64,000 bases of DNA. It comes from Bradyrhizobium guangzhouense. GTDB taxonomy: Bacteria; Pseudomonadota; Alphaproteobacteria; Rhizobiales; Xanthobacteraceae. The notes beneath the pieces were generated by a model. The model was not told where the DNA came from and did not search any database. It worked only from the letters and a program-made list of their open reading frames with translations. Below, piece after piece: positions 8,701 through 15,729 of the stretch (position 1 is its first letter; every line of letters begins with the position of its first letter). The position numbers and the translations under genes were made by a program. Location of the stretch: the NCBI RefSeq assembly GCF_004114955.1, contig NZ_CP030053.1:2170001-2234000 (forward strand), read 5' to 3'.

Positions 8701-8895
8701 AGCTTCGGTTTGTATCGTCACCTGAGGTGGGGCGAATTCGGGAAAGACCCCGTATTTGGCTTCGCCGATCGCGAACAAGCCGTAGCCCAGCAGAGCAAAG
8801 GAAAGCGCCAGCACGATGCCTCGGAAGCGGATGGCGAATGCGACGAGAGCGGCTTGCGGCCCCGACCTGCCGGAGCCGATGTCATCAGTCGTCAT
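5716..8895 (-). CDS. RND efflux pump inner-membrane subunit, heavy-metal (CusA/CzcA) type
   Basis: A protein of about 1059 residues with RND architecture: a first membrane helix near the N-terminus (GIVLALSFALLGYGLFAIGE), the family segment FPEFAPPQVTIQTEAPGLSP, a first periplasmic loop, membrane helices 2-6, a second large loop and helices 7-12 (GMVTGH and FVTLFGITLRNSILIISHYEHL regions). The helix-4 segment reads AIGEVVDDAVIGVENVVRRL. It keeps the acidic pair and Glu-Asn of metal RNDs but has Ala where CzcA has its first Asp, as in CusA. The start at 8895 (MTTDDIGS) overlaps the adaptor stop by 11 bases and avoids a low-quality upstream extension. It forms an operon with the adaptor at 8885-9949. 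No outer-membrane factor is adjacent. The substrate is probably a metal ion; which one is not shown. Confidence 0.88.
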   Translation of the reverse strand: MTTDDIGSGRSGPQAALVAFAIRFRGIVLALSFALLGYGLFAIGEAKYGVFPEFAPPQVTIQTEAPGLSPEHVEILVTQPIETSINGLAGVESLRSSSIQGLSVVTVVFQPRSDIYRARQLVTERLAVVAARLPQGVQPPSMTPLTPLAGTVLVIGLTSDKRSLMDLRTIADWTVARRLLAVPGVAQVSTYGKDVRSLQVQVRPDDLIRFRVGMNDVLAAARKATGVRGAGFIDTANQRITLQTQGQSLTPDQLARTVLLHEGGASVVLGDVATVVTAPEPPIGAALIDGAPGIMLMVSQQYGANTREITTRAEAALQELRPGLEADNVKLYADIFRPASFIDAATKNVLNALLIGGALVVVVLFLFLFDWRTSIISCTAIPLSLIAAVLALQWMGETLNTMTLGGLAIAIGEVVDDAVIGVENVVRRLRENRRATVPRPEPRVVLDAFLEVRTAVAYATFAVLLVFFPVLALSGIAGRLFAPLGIAYILAVIASLAVALTVTPALSMLLLVGRSNTERLHEPPAVRWSRRHYQALLRHIGRFPKLVMAAAAAITIAGAAMLPFFGGTFLPDLREGHLILHVSAIPGTSLDESLRIGKLMTDALQHIPGIRRVAQHAGRAEAGIDTVGPHSSEFEVDLEPELSGRQQSEAEARIRAALADFPGISFSSKTYLTERVEETVSGFSAAVVINIYGPDLDSLDRAARDVARELDEVGGAADVQRRTPPGMPQVNVTLRPTDLQRWGLDAVEVLELVRTAYQGDIVGQGYEGNAVFNVIVILDAHVRARLTQIGDLPVRTPSGAYILLKQIADVYETSGRYQIQHQNAQRVQTVTSNVNGRDLESFVAAAKRKLAREVTLPTGARLEFAGAAEAQARSRRDLIVNFLLAGTGIIILLAMVTGHWRNLLLVMINLPFAFVGGVFALALTGGLLSLGSMVGFVTLFGITLRNSILIISHYEHLVLVDGRVWDLDTAIEGAADRLVPILMTSLVTGLGLLPLAIGAGEPGREIEGPMAIVILGGLMTSMALSLLVLPTLALRYARFKNHPDGAQKHDDTQLQTQPH

Positions 8896-9949
8896 CGCCG
8901 CCCCGAAGCTCGCTCTTGGCCTCCTCGGACAACAGGACCTGCGCTCCGCGCATGACGATTTCGGATCCGGATGGAATGTCTCGGACGACATAGTCGTCGT
9001 CCGAGACCGGCTGATCCATGCTGATCGGGTGCCGCCGGAAGCTGTCGGGGCTCACGCGCAGGTAAACCCACGATCGCCCCTGCCATCGCACGATCGCGGT
9101 GTCCTCGATGAACACACCCTCATAGGTGTTACCTGACGGCACATAGACAGTGGTGTTCATGCCCGGCAGCAGGCCGCTGTCCCCCGGCACGGAGAAGAAA
9201 TAGCTCAATCCCTGAATACGAGGGTCGGTGCGCGTTGCCGGAGAGATGTACTGGAGATCGATATTGGCATTCCGCGTCGGTGCCTGCGCCAGAGCCGTTC
9301 CCGGAGTGCCGGTGACGGTCACGCCGGGCGGCAGTGTCACCTGAACCAGCAACTGGTCGCGCTCGATCAGTTTGACAACGGCAGGCGAGCGCTCGACGAT
9401 TCCCCGGCCGATGACCGGCCCCCATTCCTGCTGTGCCGTTGCGGTGAGAGTTCTGAGCTGCGATTCCGCGCCGGCCAGTGCGGCCTTGTCGACGCGTAAC
9501 GTTCCCTCCGCGGTCTCGGCTTCCTTCTTCGGAAGGGCGGCGGAGTCGACGAGATTCTTGGTGCGGTCGTATGCGCTCCTGGCGACTTCGAGCTTAGCCT
9601 GCGCTGTCTGGAGTTGAGCTTGCGCATTGGCGTAGTTGTTGGTGAGCTCCGTGATGCGGGAGATATCGAGCACGGCACCATAGGCGCGGAATTGCTCCGG
9701 ATGTGGCGCCGCTTCCAGGAGCGCGGTTTCGAGCCCAATCTGTGTTTGCTGGCTTGGCGTCAACTTGACCACGGGCTGGTCGCTGTCTGCAGTGCCGGAA
9801 GGCGCCGTGCGGGCAGAATTCGATTTGTCGGACGGCGTCTCGGCAGCAGCTCGCCGGACGTAACCCGTGACAGCCCAGGTGCTGGCCAAAAGCACCAGCA
9901 CGCAGACTGTGGCCGCGACGCCGCGGCGGGAGGTTTCCGTAAGAGCCAT
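8885..9949 (-). CDS. RND efflux periplasmic adaptor (membrane-fusion protein)
   Basis: A protein of about 354 residues. The start at 9949 gives MALTETSRRGV followed by one hydrophobic segment (AATVCVLVLLASTWAV), which fits an anchored or secreted adaptor. A barrel/lipoyl half (QFRAYGAVLDISRITEL) flanks a coiled-coil hairpin (NYANAQAQLQTAQAKLEVAR to AALAGAESQLRTL), followed by a beta-barrel part (LLPGMNTTVYVPSG) and a membrane-proximal part. The C-terminus is acidic (GGDDD). Longer in-frame starts up to 10231 would add about 94 residues of unlikely sequence. The pump gene overlaps its 3' end. The neighbouring lanthanide-related genes raise the possibility of metal efflux linked to that system, but this is inference from position only. 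Confidence 0.85.
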   Translation of the reverse strand: MALTETSRRGVAATVCVLVLLASTWAVTGYVRRAAAETPSDKSNSARTAPSGTADSDQPVVKLTPSQQTQIGLETALLEAAPHPEQFRAYGAVLDISRITELTNNYANAQAQLQTAQAKLEVARSAYDRTKNLVDSAALPKKEAETAEGTLRVDKAALAGAESQLRTLTATAQQEWGPVIGRGIVERSPAVVKLIERDQLLVQVTLPPGVTVTGTPGTALAQAPTRNANIDLQYISPATRTDPRIQGLSYFFSVPGDSGLLPGMNTTVYVPSGNTYEGVFIEDTAIVRWQGRSWVYLRVSPDSFRRHPISMDQPVSDDDYVVRDIPSGSEIVMRGAQVLLSEEAKSELRGGDDD

Positions 9950-10162
9950 CAGCCTGTTAGCAGTTGTCGGGAACCAGCTTATTGGCGAAATTGACAGGCG
10001 GCAAGGCACCGGCTGCACCTCTGTCACTTCGGGCAACCCAGGTGCGTATGGCGGCGAAGCCGTAACCGTTGCCTCGCATGGCTCGCGCCCATTTGAAACT
10101 TCTGACTGCCCAGGACGTAGGTTTTTATGGTAGTTTTCTTCGATCCCTGAAGGATTCTCGGC

Positions 10163-10372
10163 ATGAACCCGATCGATCTGGTGGTGACTGTGTGTGCGCT
10201 GCTCTCGCCCGCGACCTGCGAGGAGCAGCATCTGGTCTTCAACTTCGGCGGCTCACCGGCGCAATGCTCCATGGCCGCGCCGCCCTATATCGCGCAATGG
10301 ATCGGCGATCACCCGAAATGGCAGGCGGTGCGCTGGCGCTGCGAGTATCCGCATACGCATGACAAGGCGTGA
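10163..10372 (+). CDS. Small hypothetical protein, 69 residues
   Basis: A short protein with a hydrophobic N-terminus (PIDLVVTVCALL) and four cysteines (residues 11, 19, 35, 60), plus two Trp in the IAQWIGDHPKWQAVRW segment. A plausible ribosome binding site (GAAGGA) precedes the ATG. The cysteine pattern suggests an exported disulfide-containing peptide, although the N-terminus is a poor signal peptide. It lies between the divergent adaptor gene and a convergent exported-protein gene. Not recognised as a named family. Confidence 0.6.
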   Translation: MNPIDLVVTVCALLSPATCEEQHLVFNFGGSPAQCSMAAPPYIAQWIGDHPKWQAVRWRCEYPHTHDKA

Positions 10373-10382
10373 TGCGCGAGCG

Positions 10383-10736
10383 CTACTTCGTGCACTCCTT
10401 CAAATCCTTGTCGGCGATCGAGAAAACTGCGTCCGCCTTGATCTCGATGTCGCGGACGATGCATTGCCGGGAATTGGGATAGCTGACCTTGGCATCATAA
10501 CGGCCGGGCTCGACGCCGGTGATGCGCAAGCGTTCGTCGTGGTCGACCTCCTTGTCCTTGTCGTTCAGGCACTGGTTCGGGCCCCAGTCAGTCTTGCCTG
10601 ATGGCGCGAGCTGGAAGCCGGAGATCGTCTCGCTGGTCAAATTCCAGAGCCTGACGCCCTTGCCCTTGGTCTGCGCAAGCGCCGCACCCGGCATCGCAAC
10701 CAAAAGGATGCCTGCCGCAATCAGCTGACGGCGCAT
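10383..10736 (-). CDS. Hypothetical exported protein
   Basis: About 117 residues from the ATG at 10736, with a clean signal peptide (RRQLIAAGILLVAMPGAALAQ). The mature protein contains VRLWNLTSETISGFQLAPSG and three cysteines (ending QCIVRDIEIKAD and KECTK). The phrase about tissue of secondary-structure strands such as LRITGVEPGRYDAKVSY suggests a small beta-sandwich. It follows the ABC ATPase gene by 47 bases on the same strand and may be the last gene of that transporter operon. Family not recognised. Confidence 0.7.
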   Translation of the reverse strand: MRRQLIAAGILLVAMPGAALAQTKGKGVRLWNLTSETISGFQLAPSGKTDWGPNQCLNDKDKEVDHDERLRITGVEPGRYDAKVSYPNSRQCIVRDIEIKADAVFSIADKDLKECTK

Positions 10737-10783
10737 GGTGACCTCCCCGACTTGTCTCATTGGACGTAATTGACCACGAGTTC

Positions 10784-11494
10784 TCATTTCGATTCAAGCA
10801 GCAAGGCCGCAAGCTCCGCCCTGATCCTGGCGAGCTCGACCTCGCTGCGCTCTGCGCGCGGAGTCAAGATCGGGACCTCCTGCACGATGCGTGCGGGGCG
10901 GGGCGACAGGAAGAACAGGCGGTCCCCGAGGCGGATGGCGTCGTCGAGACTATGGGTGACGAGCAGCGTCATCACGGGACGGCTTGCCACCAGCGTCGCG
11001 ATCTCGTCGCGCAGGCGGCCGGCGAGCGCATCGTCGAGCGAGGCGAGGGGCTCGTCGAGCACGAGCAGGTCGGGCTCGACCGCGAAGGCGCGCGCAAGCG
11101 CGACGCGGCGGGCGAGACCCAGCGACAATTCGCCGGGGAAATGGCTGCGGTGCGCCTCCAGCTCGAGGATCCTGAACAGCTCCGCCAGCTTGGCATCGGT
11201 GACATCAGGCGCAGCCAGCCGCACATTCTGCTCGACCGAGCGCCACGGTAGCAGCCGCGGCTCCTGGAACACCATGCCGATCCGCGCCTCCGGTGGGCGC
11301 GCGACGCGGCCGTCGAAGTCGCGGTCGAGTCCGAGGATGATGCGCAGCATCGTGCTCTTGCCGCAGCCGGACGGGCCGATGAGCACGCCAACTTCGCCGG
11401 ACTGCAGAGCGAATTTCAGTGGCGCCAGCACCTGGTGCGATCCGCCCGCAGCGCTCCGGTAGGTCTTGCCTGTGATCTCGACCTCAAGCCGCAC
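10784..11494 (-). CDS. ABC transporter ATP-binding protein (nitrate/sulfonate/taurine type)
   Basis: About 236 residues from a GTG at 11494. Walker A is GPSGCGKST, the Q-loop is MVFQEPRLLPWRSV, the signature region is ELSLGLARRVALARAF (LSLGL replaces the usual LSGGQ), Walker B is LLVLDEPLASLD, and the switch His is in LLVTHSLDDA. The start overlaps the permease stop by 11 bases. The RLLPW segment is typical of SsuB/TauB-like ATPases. It completes an importer with the permease and binding protein upstream. Confidence 0.9.
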   Translation of the reverse strand: MRLEVEITGKTYRSAAGGSHQVLAPLKFALQSGEVGVLIGPSGCGKSTMLRIILGLDRDFDGRVARPPEARIGMVFQEPRLLPWRSVEQNVRLAAPDVTDAKLAELFRILELEAHRSHFPGELSLGLARRVALARAFAVEPDLLVLDEPLASLDDALAGRLRDEIATLVASRPVMTLLVTHSLDDAIRLGDRLFFLSPRPARIVQEVPILTPRAERSEVELARIRAELAALLLESK

Positions 11495-12221
11495 GGGGCC
11501 GCCACCGCGTTGCACGGGCCTCGAACGGCTGCACCAGCGCCGTCTCGATGACGAGCACGACCGCGGCGAAGGTGAGAGAATAGGCGAGCAGGCGAGGCGT
11601 GTCGAACAGCTGGAAGGCGACGCCAATCTCGAAACCGACGCCGTTCGGCCGCCCCAAGAGTTCAGCGACCAGCACGATCTTCCACACCAGCGACAGGCCG
11701 GAGCGGGCGGAGGCCGCTATATAGGGTGCAAGCTGGGGCAGCACGACATGGCGGAACGCGCGCCAACGCGGCATCGCAAAGACGGTCGCCATCTCGTCGA
11801 GAGAACGGTCGAGCGCGCGCGTGCCCTCGCGCAAGGTGACGACCGCGGTCGGCAGCTTGTTGATGGCAATCGCGGCGATCGCTGCGGCCTCGGTGAGCCC
11901 CGCCCAGATATAGGCCAGCACGATCACCACCAGCGCTGGCAGATTGAGCAGCAGGATCAGCCAGGGATCGCCGAGCCGGTCGGCGAGCTTCACCCGTCCC
12001 ATCAGATAGCCGATGGCGCTGCCGAGCGACATCGCCAGCACGAAGGCGAGCGCGACGCGCGCAAGCGTGGCGCCGAGATGCAGGAACAGCGCGCCCGATG
12101 CTGCTTCCGCGATGATGACGTGGAGCACGACGGGCGGGGAGGGCAGTTTTGCACCGCCGACGAACAGCGCGGCCGTCCACCAGATCGCAAGCAACAGGGC
12201 AATCGAAAGAAGGCGCAGCAC
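11484..12221 (-). CDS. ABC transporter permease (SsuC/TauC-like)
   Basis: About 245 residues from a GTG at 12221, which lies two bases from the binding-protein stop. Hydrophobic segments begin at once (LLSIALLLAIWWTAALFV) and continue as five to six helices. The cytoplasmic EAA-like loop reads LDEMATVFAMPRWRAFRHVVLPQLAPYI, which is close to the SsuC/TauC consensus. Upstream in-frame starts add a polar segment unlike a permease N-terminus and were rejected. The substrate cannot be read from the sequence. Confidence 0.88.
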   Translation of the reverse strand: MLRLLSIALLLAIWWTAALFVGGAKLPSPPVVLHVIIAEAASGALFLHLGATLARVALAFVLAMSLGSAIGYLMGRVKLADRLGDPWLILLLNLPALVVIVLAYIWAGLTEAAAIAAIAINKLPTAVVTLREGTRALDRSLDEMATVFAMPRWRAFRHVVLPQLAPYIAASARSGLSLVWKIVLVAELLGRPNGVGFEIGVAFQLFDTPRLLAYSLTFAAVVLVIETALVQPFEARATRWRPRAA

Positions 12222-12222
12222 C

Positions 12223-13212
12223 TCAGTCTCCGGGCACGGCGTGATAGAAAGTGCCGGGATCGACCTCCGCCGCCGGTCCCACCAGATCGTGACCGCCAAT
12301 CTCGGCCAGCACGCGATAGAGCACGCGCGCATCCGCCTCCTCGTCATTGATGCTCCGGCGTGGAATGCCGTCGCGATAGCGGTCGCGGTATGTCTTCAGC
12401 ATGGCGGGATCGGCCGTGCCGGTGAGCGGGGCGATCTTGTCCCAGGCCGCGTCGGAGGTGACCAGAAGCTGCTTGGCCTTGCGGGTCATGGCGATGAAGC
12501 GCGCCACGGCGTCGCGATGGCTCGCGGCCCAGCTCTCATCGAAGACATAGCCGACGGCGGAGACCGCGCCCTTGGCGCCGAGTTTCGGCAGGATCTCCTC
12601 GATACCCGCAAGGCGCCTGAAGCCCTTGGCCTCGAGCTGGGCGCAGAAATTCCAGAAATTCAAGCTCGCATCCATCTCGCCGTCGAGCGCCTTAGCGGCG
12701 ATCAGAGGCGGCGCGCCATAGACGATGGTCGCATCCGACTTGAGGTCGATGCCGTCCTGCTTCATCCGTGCCTGCAGCAGCAGCCAGCTCTTGTCGATCG
12801 GGCCGCCGCCGACGCCGAGCTTGCGTCCCTTCAGATCGGCGAGCGTCTTGATCGGCGAGGATGCCGGCACCATCACCGCGCCGAGCGCGCTGGAATAGGG
12901 ATAGAAGGTCAGCTTGGCGCCGAGTGCACGCTCGCGAGACACCCAGAGCCAATCCGACAGCATGATGTCGGCATTGCCGGCGCGGAGCGCGATCTTGCCA
13001 GCCTCGGGGCTCGCAAGCTCGGTGACCTCCAGCGACAGATCGGCCTCCTTGTCGAGCCCGGCCTGGCGGATCGTCGCCAGTTCCCAGGAGAACGTTCCGG
13101 TCTTCTGCACCGCAAGGCGGATGGTGTCGGCGGCATGGGCCGGCGTGCCCACTGCCAGCAGCATCAGCAGCACTATTGTTCGTGCCAAATCTCTCATCAC
13201 CTTGTGAGCCAT
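12223..13212 (-). CDS. ABC transporter substrate-binding protein (NMT1/SsuA-like)
   Basis: About 329 residues from ATG 13212; an alternative ATG at 13197 has a better ribosome binding site (AAGGTG). The signal peptide (RTIVLLMLLAVGTPAHA) ends before ADTIRLAVQKTGTF. The mature part follows the SsuA/NMT1 plan: LRAGNADIMLSDWLW, then KTLADLKGRKLGVGGGPIDKS and GEMDASLNFWNFCAQLEAKG. Together with the overlapping permease and ATPase it forms a complete importer. Its position between quinoprotein accessory genes and the pump is suggestive, but SsuA-like proteins carry many different ligands (sulfonates, thiamine precursors, nitrate). Confidence 0.85.
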   Translation of the reverse strand: MAHKVMRDLARTIVLLMLLAVGTPAHAADTIRLAVQKTGTFSWELATIRQAGLDKEADLSLEVTELASPEAGKIALRAGNADIMLSDWLWVSRERALGAKLTFYPYSSALGAVMVPASSPIKTLADLKGRKLGVGGGPIDKSWLLLQARMKQDGIDLKSDATIVYGAPPLIAAKALDGEMDASLNFWNFCAQLEAKGFRRLAGIEEILPKLGAKGAVSAVGYVFDESWAASHRDAVARFIAMTRKAKQLLVTSDAAWDKIAPLTGTADPAMLKTYRDRYRDGIPRRSINDEEADARVLYRVLAEIGGHDLVGPAAEVDPGTFYHAVPGD

Positions 13213-13284
13213 TTCCCCGGACAGAGTGCTTTTCAGGACAATACGCATAGCATAGCTTCCATCGCAACCAGCGGGAGGACGCTC

Positions 13285-13644
13285 ATGAGTTTTGCGGGAC
13301 GGGTACGACCTGTTGTCGCCGTCGTGGTCGTGCTCGGAGCGAGCGCGTATGCGGCCAGGGCCGAGGAGGCCAATGATTATCCGACCTCGGCGCGCGCGGA
13401 GTATGTCTATGGCTGCATGAAAGCCAATGGCGAGACGCGGCAGGCGATCGAGCAATGCTCCTGCTCGATCGACGTGGTCGCCTCGATCGTGCCCTATGAA
13501 CGCTACGTCACTGCCGAGACCGCGCTCAGCATGTCCCAGGTTCGCGGCAATCTCGGCACCCAGTTCCGGACGTCCGAGCAGGCGAACGCGGCCGTGAATG
13601 ATCTGCGCCGGGCGCAGGCTGAGGCCGAGGTGAGATGTTTCTGA
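13285..13644 (+). CDS. Small exported cysteine-containing protein, possibly quinoprotein-associated
   Basis: A 119-residue protein from ATG 13285, preceded by GGGAGG. Signal peptide to about residue 25 (VVVLGASAYAARAEE). The mature part has four cysteines: one in VYGCMKANG, two in QCSCSIDVV and the last near the end (RCF). The layout CMKANGETRQAIEQCSCS suggests two disulfides in a small helical protein. It lies alone between the divergent SsuA-like gene and the convergent SoxYZ-like gene, inside the quinoprotein accessory block. No family was recognised with certainty. Confidence 0.75.
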   Translation: MSFAGRVRPVVAVVVVLGASAYAARAEEANDYPTSARAEYVYGCMKANGETRQAIEQCSCSIDVVASIVPYERYVTAETALSMSQVRGNLGTQFRTSEQANAAVNDLRRAQAEAEVRCF

Positions 13645-13652
13645 TTTAGCGC

Positions 13653-13736
13653 CCGTCATTCCGGGATGGTCCAAAGGACCAGACCCGTAATCTCGAGATT
13701 CCGGGTTCGATGCTTCGCATCGCCCCGGAATGACGG
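13653..13736. repeat. Composite palindromic intergenic repeat
   Basis: Outer arms CCGTCATTCCGGG (13653-13665) and CCCGGAATGACGG (13724-13736) pair perfectly. Inside lie two smaller hairpins: GGTCC-AAA-GGACC (13668-13680) and GATGCTTCGCATC (13710-13722). The element lies between two convergent genes and could end transcription in both directions. Sequences of this form are frequent between Bradyrhizobium genes. Confidence 0.75.
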
Positions 13737-13744
13737 CTTGACTA

Positions 13745-14563
13745 CTAAGTCCCAGACTTCTCCACGTCCCACTCGTTCCTGAACACGTGCCCGTCCGTGT
13801 CCTTGGCCTCCGCGCGGAATCGCTTCGCGCCGTTGGAGACATAGGTGAAGCGCAGGTTGGGATCTTCGGAGATCGAGATGCCGCCTTCCATCGACAGCAC
13901 GGGACTGTCGTCCTGGGTCAGCTTCAGCTGATTGATGAAAAAGGCGGGAATATAGAGCTGGGTCACCTGATCCATCTGCAGGCCGGAATTGTTGGGATGG
14001 CCGATCATGATCTGGGCTTCACGGATGCGGCTTGCCGGCGCATCCTCGCGCGCGAATTGCCGATAGCGCATCTGGCCGAGGTGGTTCTTGGCCTCCTCGG
14101 CGTTTTTCCCGGCTGGTGCCGAGCAGCCACCTGACGCCTTCACATAGGTCTTGGAGACATAGAGCTGGCCGTCGCTGAGCTCGGCGACCGCGTGTACGTC
14201 AGTGTAATTGTTGACGCGCACGCGCGTGGAGATTTCGCTGACATTGGCATCCGGCCCGAGATCGAACTTTGCTGCCATCGGCGCCGGGTTGCGGTCGATC
14301 ACCAGCGTGATCGAGCGGATGCGGCGGCTGTCTGCGGGCGACAGCTTGCTGCGCAGCGTCACAGGCACGATCGCCGCATCCTCGGCGCGATAGGGCATCT
14401 CGATCGCGATGACGTCGGTGCCGTCGTTCATCGGACGGTTGTTGAAGATGTCCTGCACCAGGCCGGGCCAGGGATCGTATGCCTCTTCGGCGCTGGCAGG
14501 TGCAGCAAAGGCGATGCCGAGCAGCGCGGCGATCAGGGTCAGGCGGCGTGTGCATCCCGTCAT
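13745..14563 (-). CDS. Quinoprotein dehydrogenase-associated SoxYZ-like carrier protein
   Basis: A 272-residue exported protein, signal peptide to about residue 25 (FAAPASAEE). The N-terminal half is SoxY-like and ends around KASGGCSAPAGKN, where Cys147 in a Gly-Gly-Cys setting corresponds to the carrier cysteine of SoxY. The C-terminal half (HPNNSGLQMDQVTQLYIPAF to the end) is SoxZ-like, with the beta-sandwich pattern ISISEDPNLRFTY. Such fusions occur in methylotroph and alcohol-oxidiser clusters together with a metallohydrolase and PQQ dehydrogenase, where they form a proposed relay system of unknown chemistry. It follows the metallohydrolase gene with a gap that holds a tandem repeat. Confidence 0.88.
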   Translation of the reverse strand: MTGCTRRLTLIAALLGIAFAAPASAEEAYDPWPGLVQDIFNNRPMNDGTDVIAIEMPYRAEDAAIVPVTLRSKLSPADSRRIRSITLVIDRNPAPMAAKFDLGPDANVSEISTRVRVNNYTDVHAVAELSDGQLYVSKTYVKASGGCSAPAGKNAEEAKNHLGQMRYRQFAREDAPASRIREAQIMIGHPNNSGLQMDQVTQLYIPAFFINQLKLTQDDSPVLSMEGGISISEDPNLRFTYVSNGAKRFRAEAKDTDGHVFRNEWDVEKSGT

Positions 14564-14592
14564 GGTCGTGGTCTCGCACGGTCGAAGCAGTC

Positions 14593-14661
14593 TGGGTCAG
14601 CGTAGCTGATCCCACTGGGTAGCGTAGCTGATCCCACTGGGTCAGCGTGGCTGATCCCAAC
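14593..14661. repeat. Three tandem copies of a 22-24 base unit
   Basis: The unit TGGGTCAGCGTAGCTGATCCCA occurs three times in a row at 14593-14615, 14616-14637 (one base shorter) and 14638-14661 (one substitution and one extra base). Each unit contains the partial palindrome GGGTCAGCGTAGCTGATCCC, so the array could fold into hairpins or offer repeated protein sites. It sits between the metallohydrolase and SoxYZ-like genes of one apparent operon. Confidence 0.85.
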
Positions 14662-14673
14662 GTAGCGCGCCCG

Positions 14674-15600
14674 CTACTCCCATTCAATTTCAGAAAATGC
14701 TGCAGTTGCGTTGCGGGCATTGTAATCGTCAAAAAGTTCCCAATGCGATCGCTCGGTCGCGGCGGCCTTATCGGCGGCATTTCGGATCGTCTCGCCCTTC
14801 TGGTTCGACGCACGGACATCCGACAGCAGCACCGAGAGATAACGCCGTTCATCGGCCAAAGCGGCAGGCCAGCTACTCACCGGACCGTGACCGGGAATGA
14901 CGCGGACCGCCGGAACGGCCTCGAGCCCCTTCATCAGTCCAAGCCAGCCGAGAATGCTGCCGTCCATCACCGGAATGTGGCGGAGAAAGACGAGGTCGCC
15001 CGCGAACAGCGTCTTCGTGGTCTCGTCAAACACGGTCAGATCGCTGTCGCTGTGCGCGGCCCGCCACGCCCGCAAGGTGATCAGGCGGGATCCGAGATCG
15101 AGCGTCATCGTGCCTTTCACGAGCAAAGTCGGCGGCACGATCTTTACGGGGTCGATCAGCTCCGCGCCCATGATGCGCCGGAAATTGTCGAGATAATACG
15201 GCCCGCGCGTCGCGAGCGCCTGCGGCAGCTTGCTGTGGCCGACGAAGCTGGTTCCATCGGCCACGAAGGCGGCGTTGCCGAAGACATGGTCGGGATGGCC
15301 GTGGGTGTTGATGACGTAGCGGATCGGTTTCCTGGTGTGGGCCCGTACAGCCGCGAGCAGCGCCTCGCCTTCGCGAAGGCTGCCCCCGGTGTCGATCACG
15401 GCCACCGCATCCTCACCGATGATAAAGCCGACATTGGCGATATCGCCCTCGTTCTCGCGGGTCATCAGGGCGATGGCCCCGGAGTGCACGAAGATTCCGC
15501 TCGCGACTTCGCTTACAGGCAATTCGGCCGCCCAGGCGCGTGCTAGCGTCGCCAGTCCAAGCAGAGATAGGGCTGCGATCTTTGAAATGAGCTGCGACAC
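14674..15600 (-). CDS. Quinoprotein relay system zinc metallohydrolase (metallo-beta-lactamase fold)
   Basis: About 308 residues from a GTG at 15600, preceded by GGGGCGG. Signal peptide to about residue 25 (LARAWAAELP). The metal-binding motif THGHPDH at 99-105 gives His100, His102, Asp104 and His105. Further metal ligands are likely in VGHSKLP, AHSDSDLTVF and VIPGHGPVS, which are the usual later His and Asp positions of the fold. Placement next to a SoxYZ-like carrier identifies it with the quinoprotein-associated metallohydrolase family rather than true beta-lactamases or SoxH. The substrate is unknown. It is divergent from an MxaJ/XoxJ-like gene 130 bases away. Confidence 0.87.
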   Translation of the reverse strand: MSQLISKIAALSLLGLATLARAWAAELPVSEVASGIFVHSGAIALMTRENEGDIANVGFIIGEDAVAVIDTGGSLREGEALLAAVRAHTRKPIRYVINTHGHPDHVFGNAAFVADGTSFVGHSKLPQALATRGPYYLDNFRRIMGAELIDPVKIVPPTLLVKGTMTLDLGSRLITLRAWRAAHSDSDLTVFDETTKTLFAGDLVFLRHIPVMDGSILGWLGLMKGLEAVPAVRVIPGHGPVSSWPAALADERRYLSVLLSDVRASNQKGETIRNAADKAAATERSHWELFDDYNARNATAAFSEIEWE

Positions 15601-15729
15601 TTTTCCGCCCCAGTTCAGGATTTGCCTGATGCACTGCAACACAACGAGCCAACACCAAGTTTGGCAAACAAAAGAGGGTGCGTCCTGATTTGCATGGATA
15701 CCACTCGAGGGAAATGAGGAGGAAGCGCG

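Noticed and set aside
9950..10231. 94-residue extension of the RND adaptor
   Set aside because: It has no signal peptide or adaptor-like sequence; the ATG at 9949 gives a proper N-terminal hydrophobic segment.
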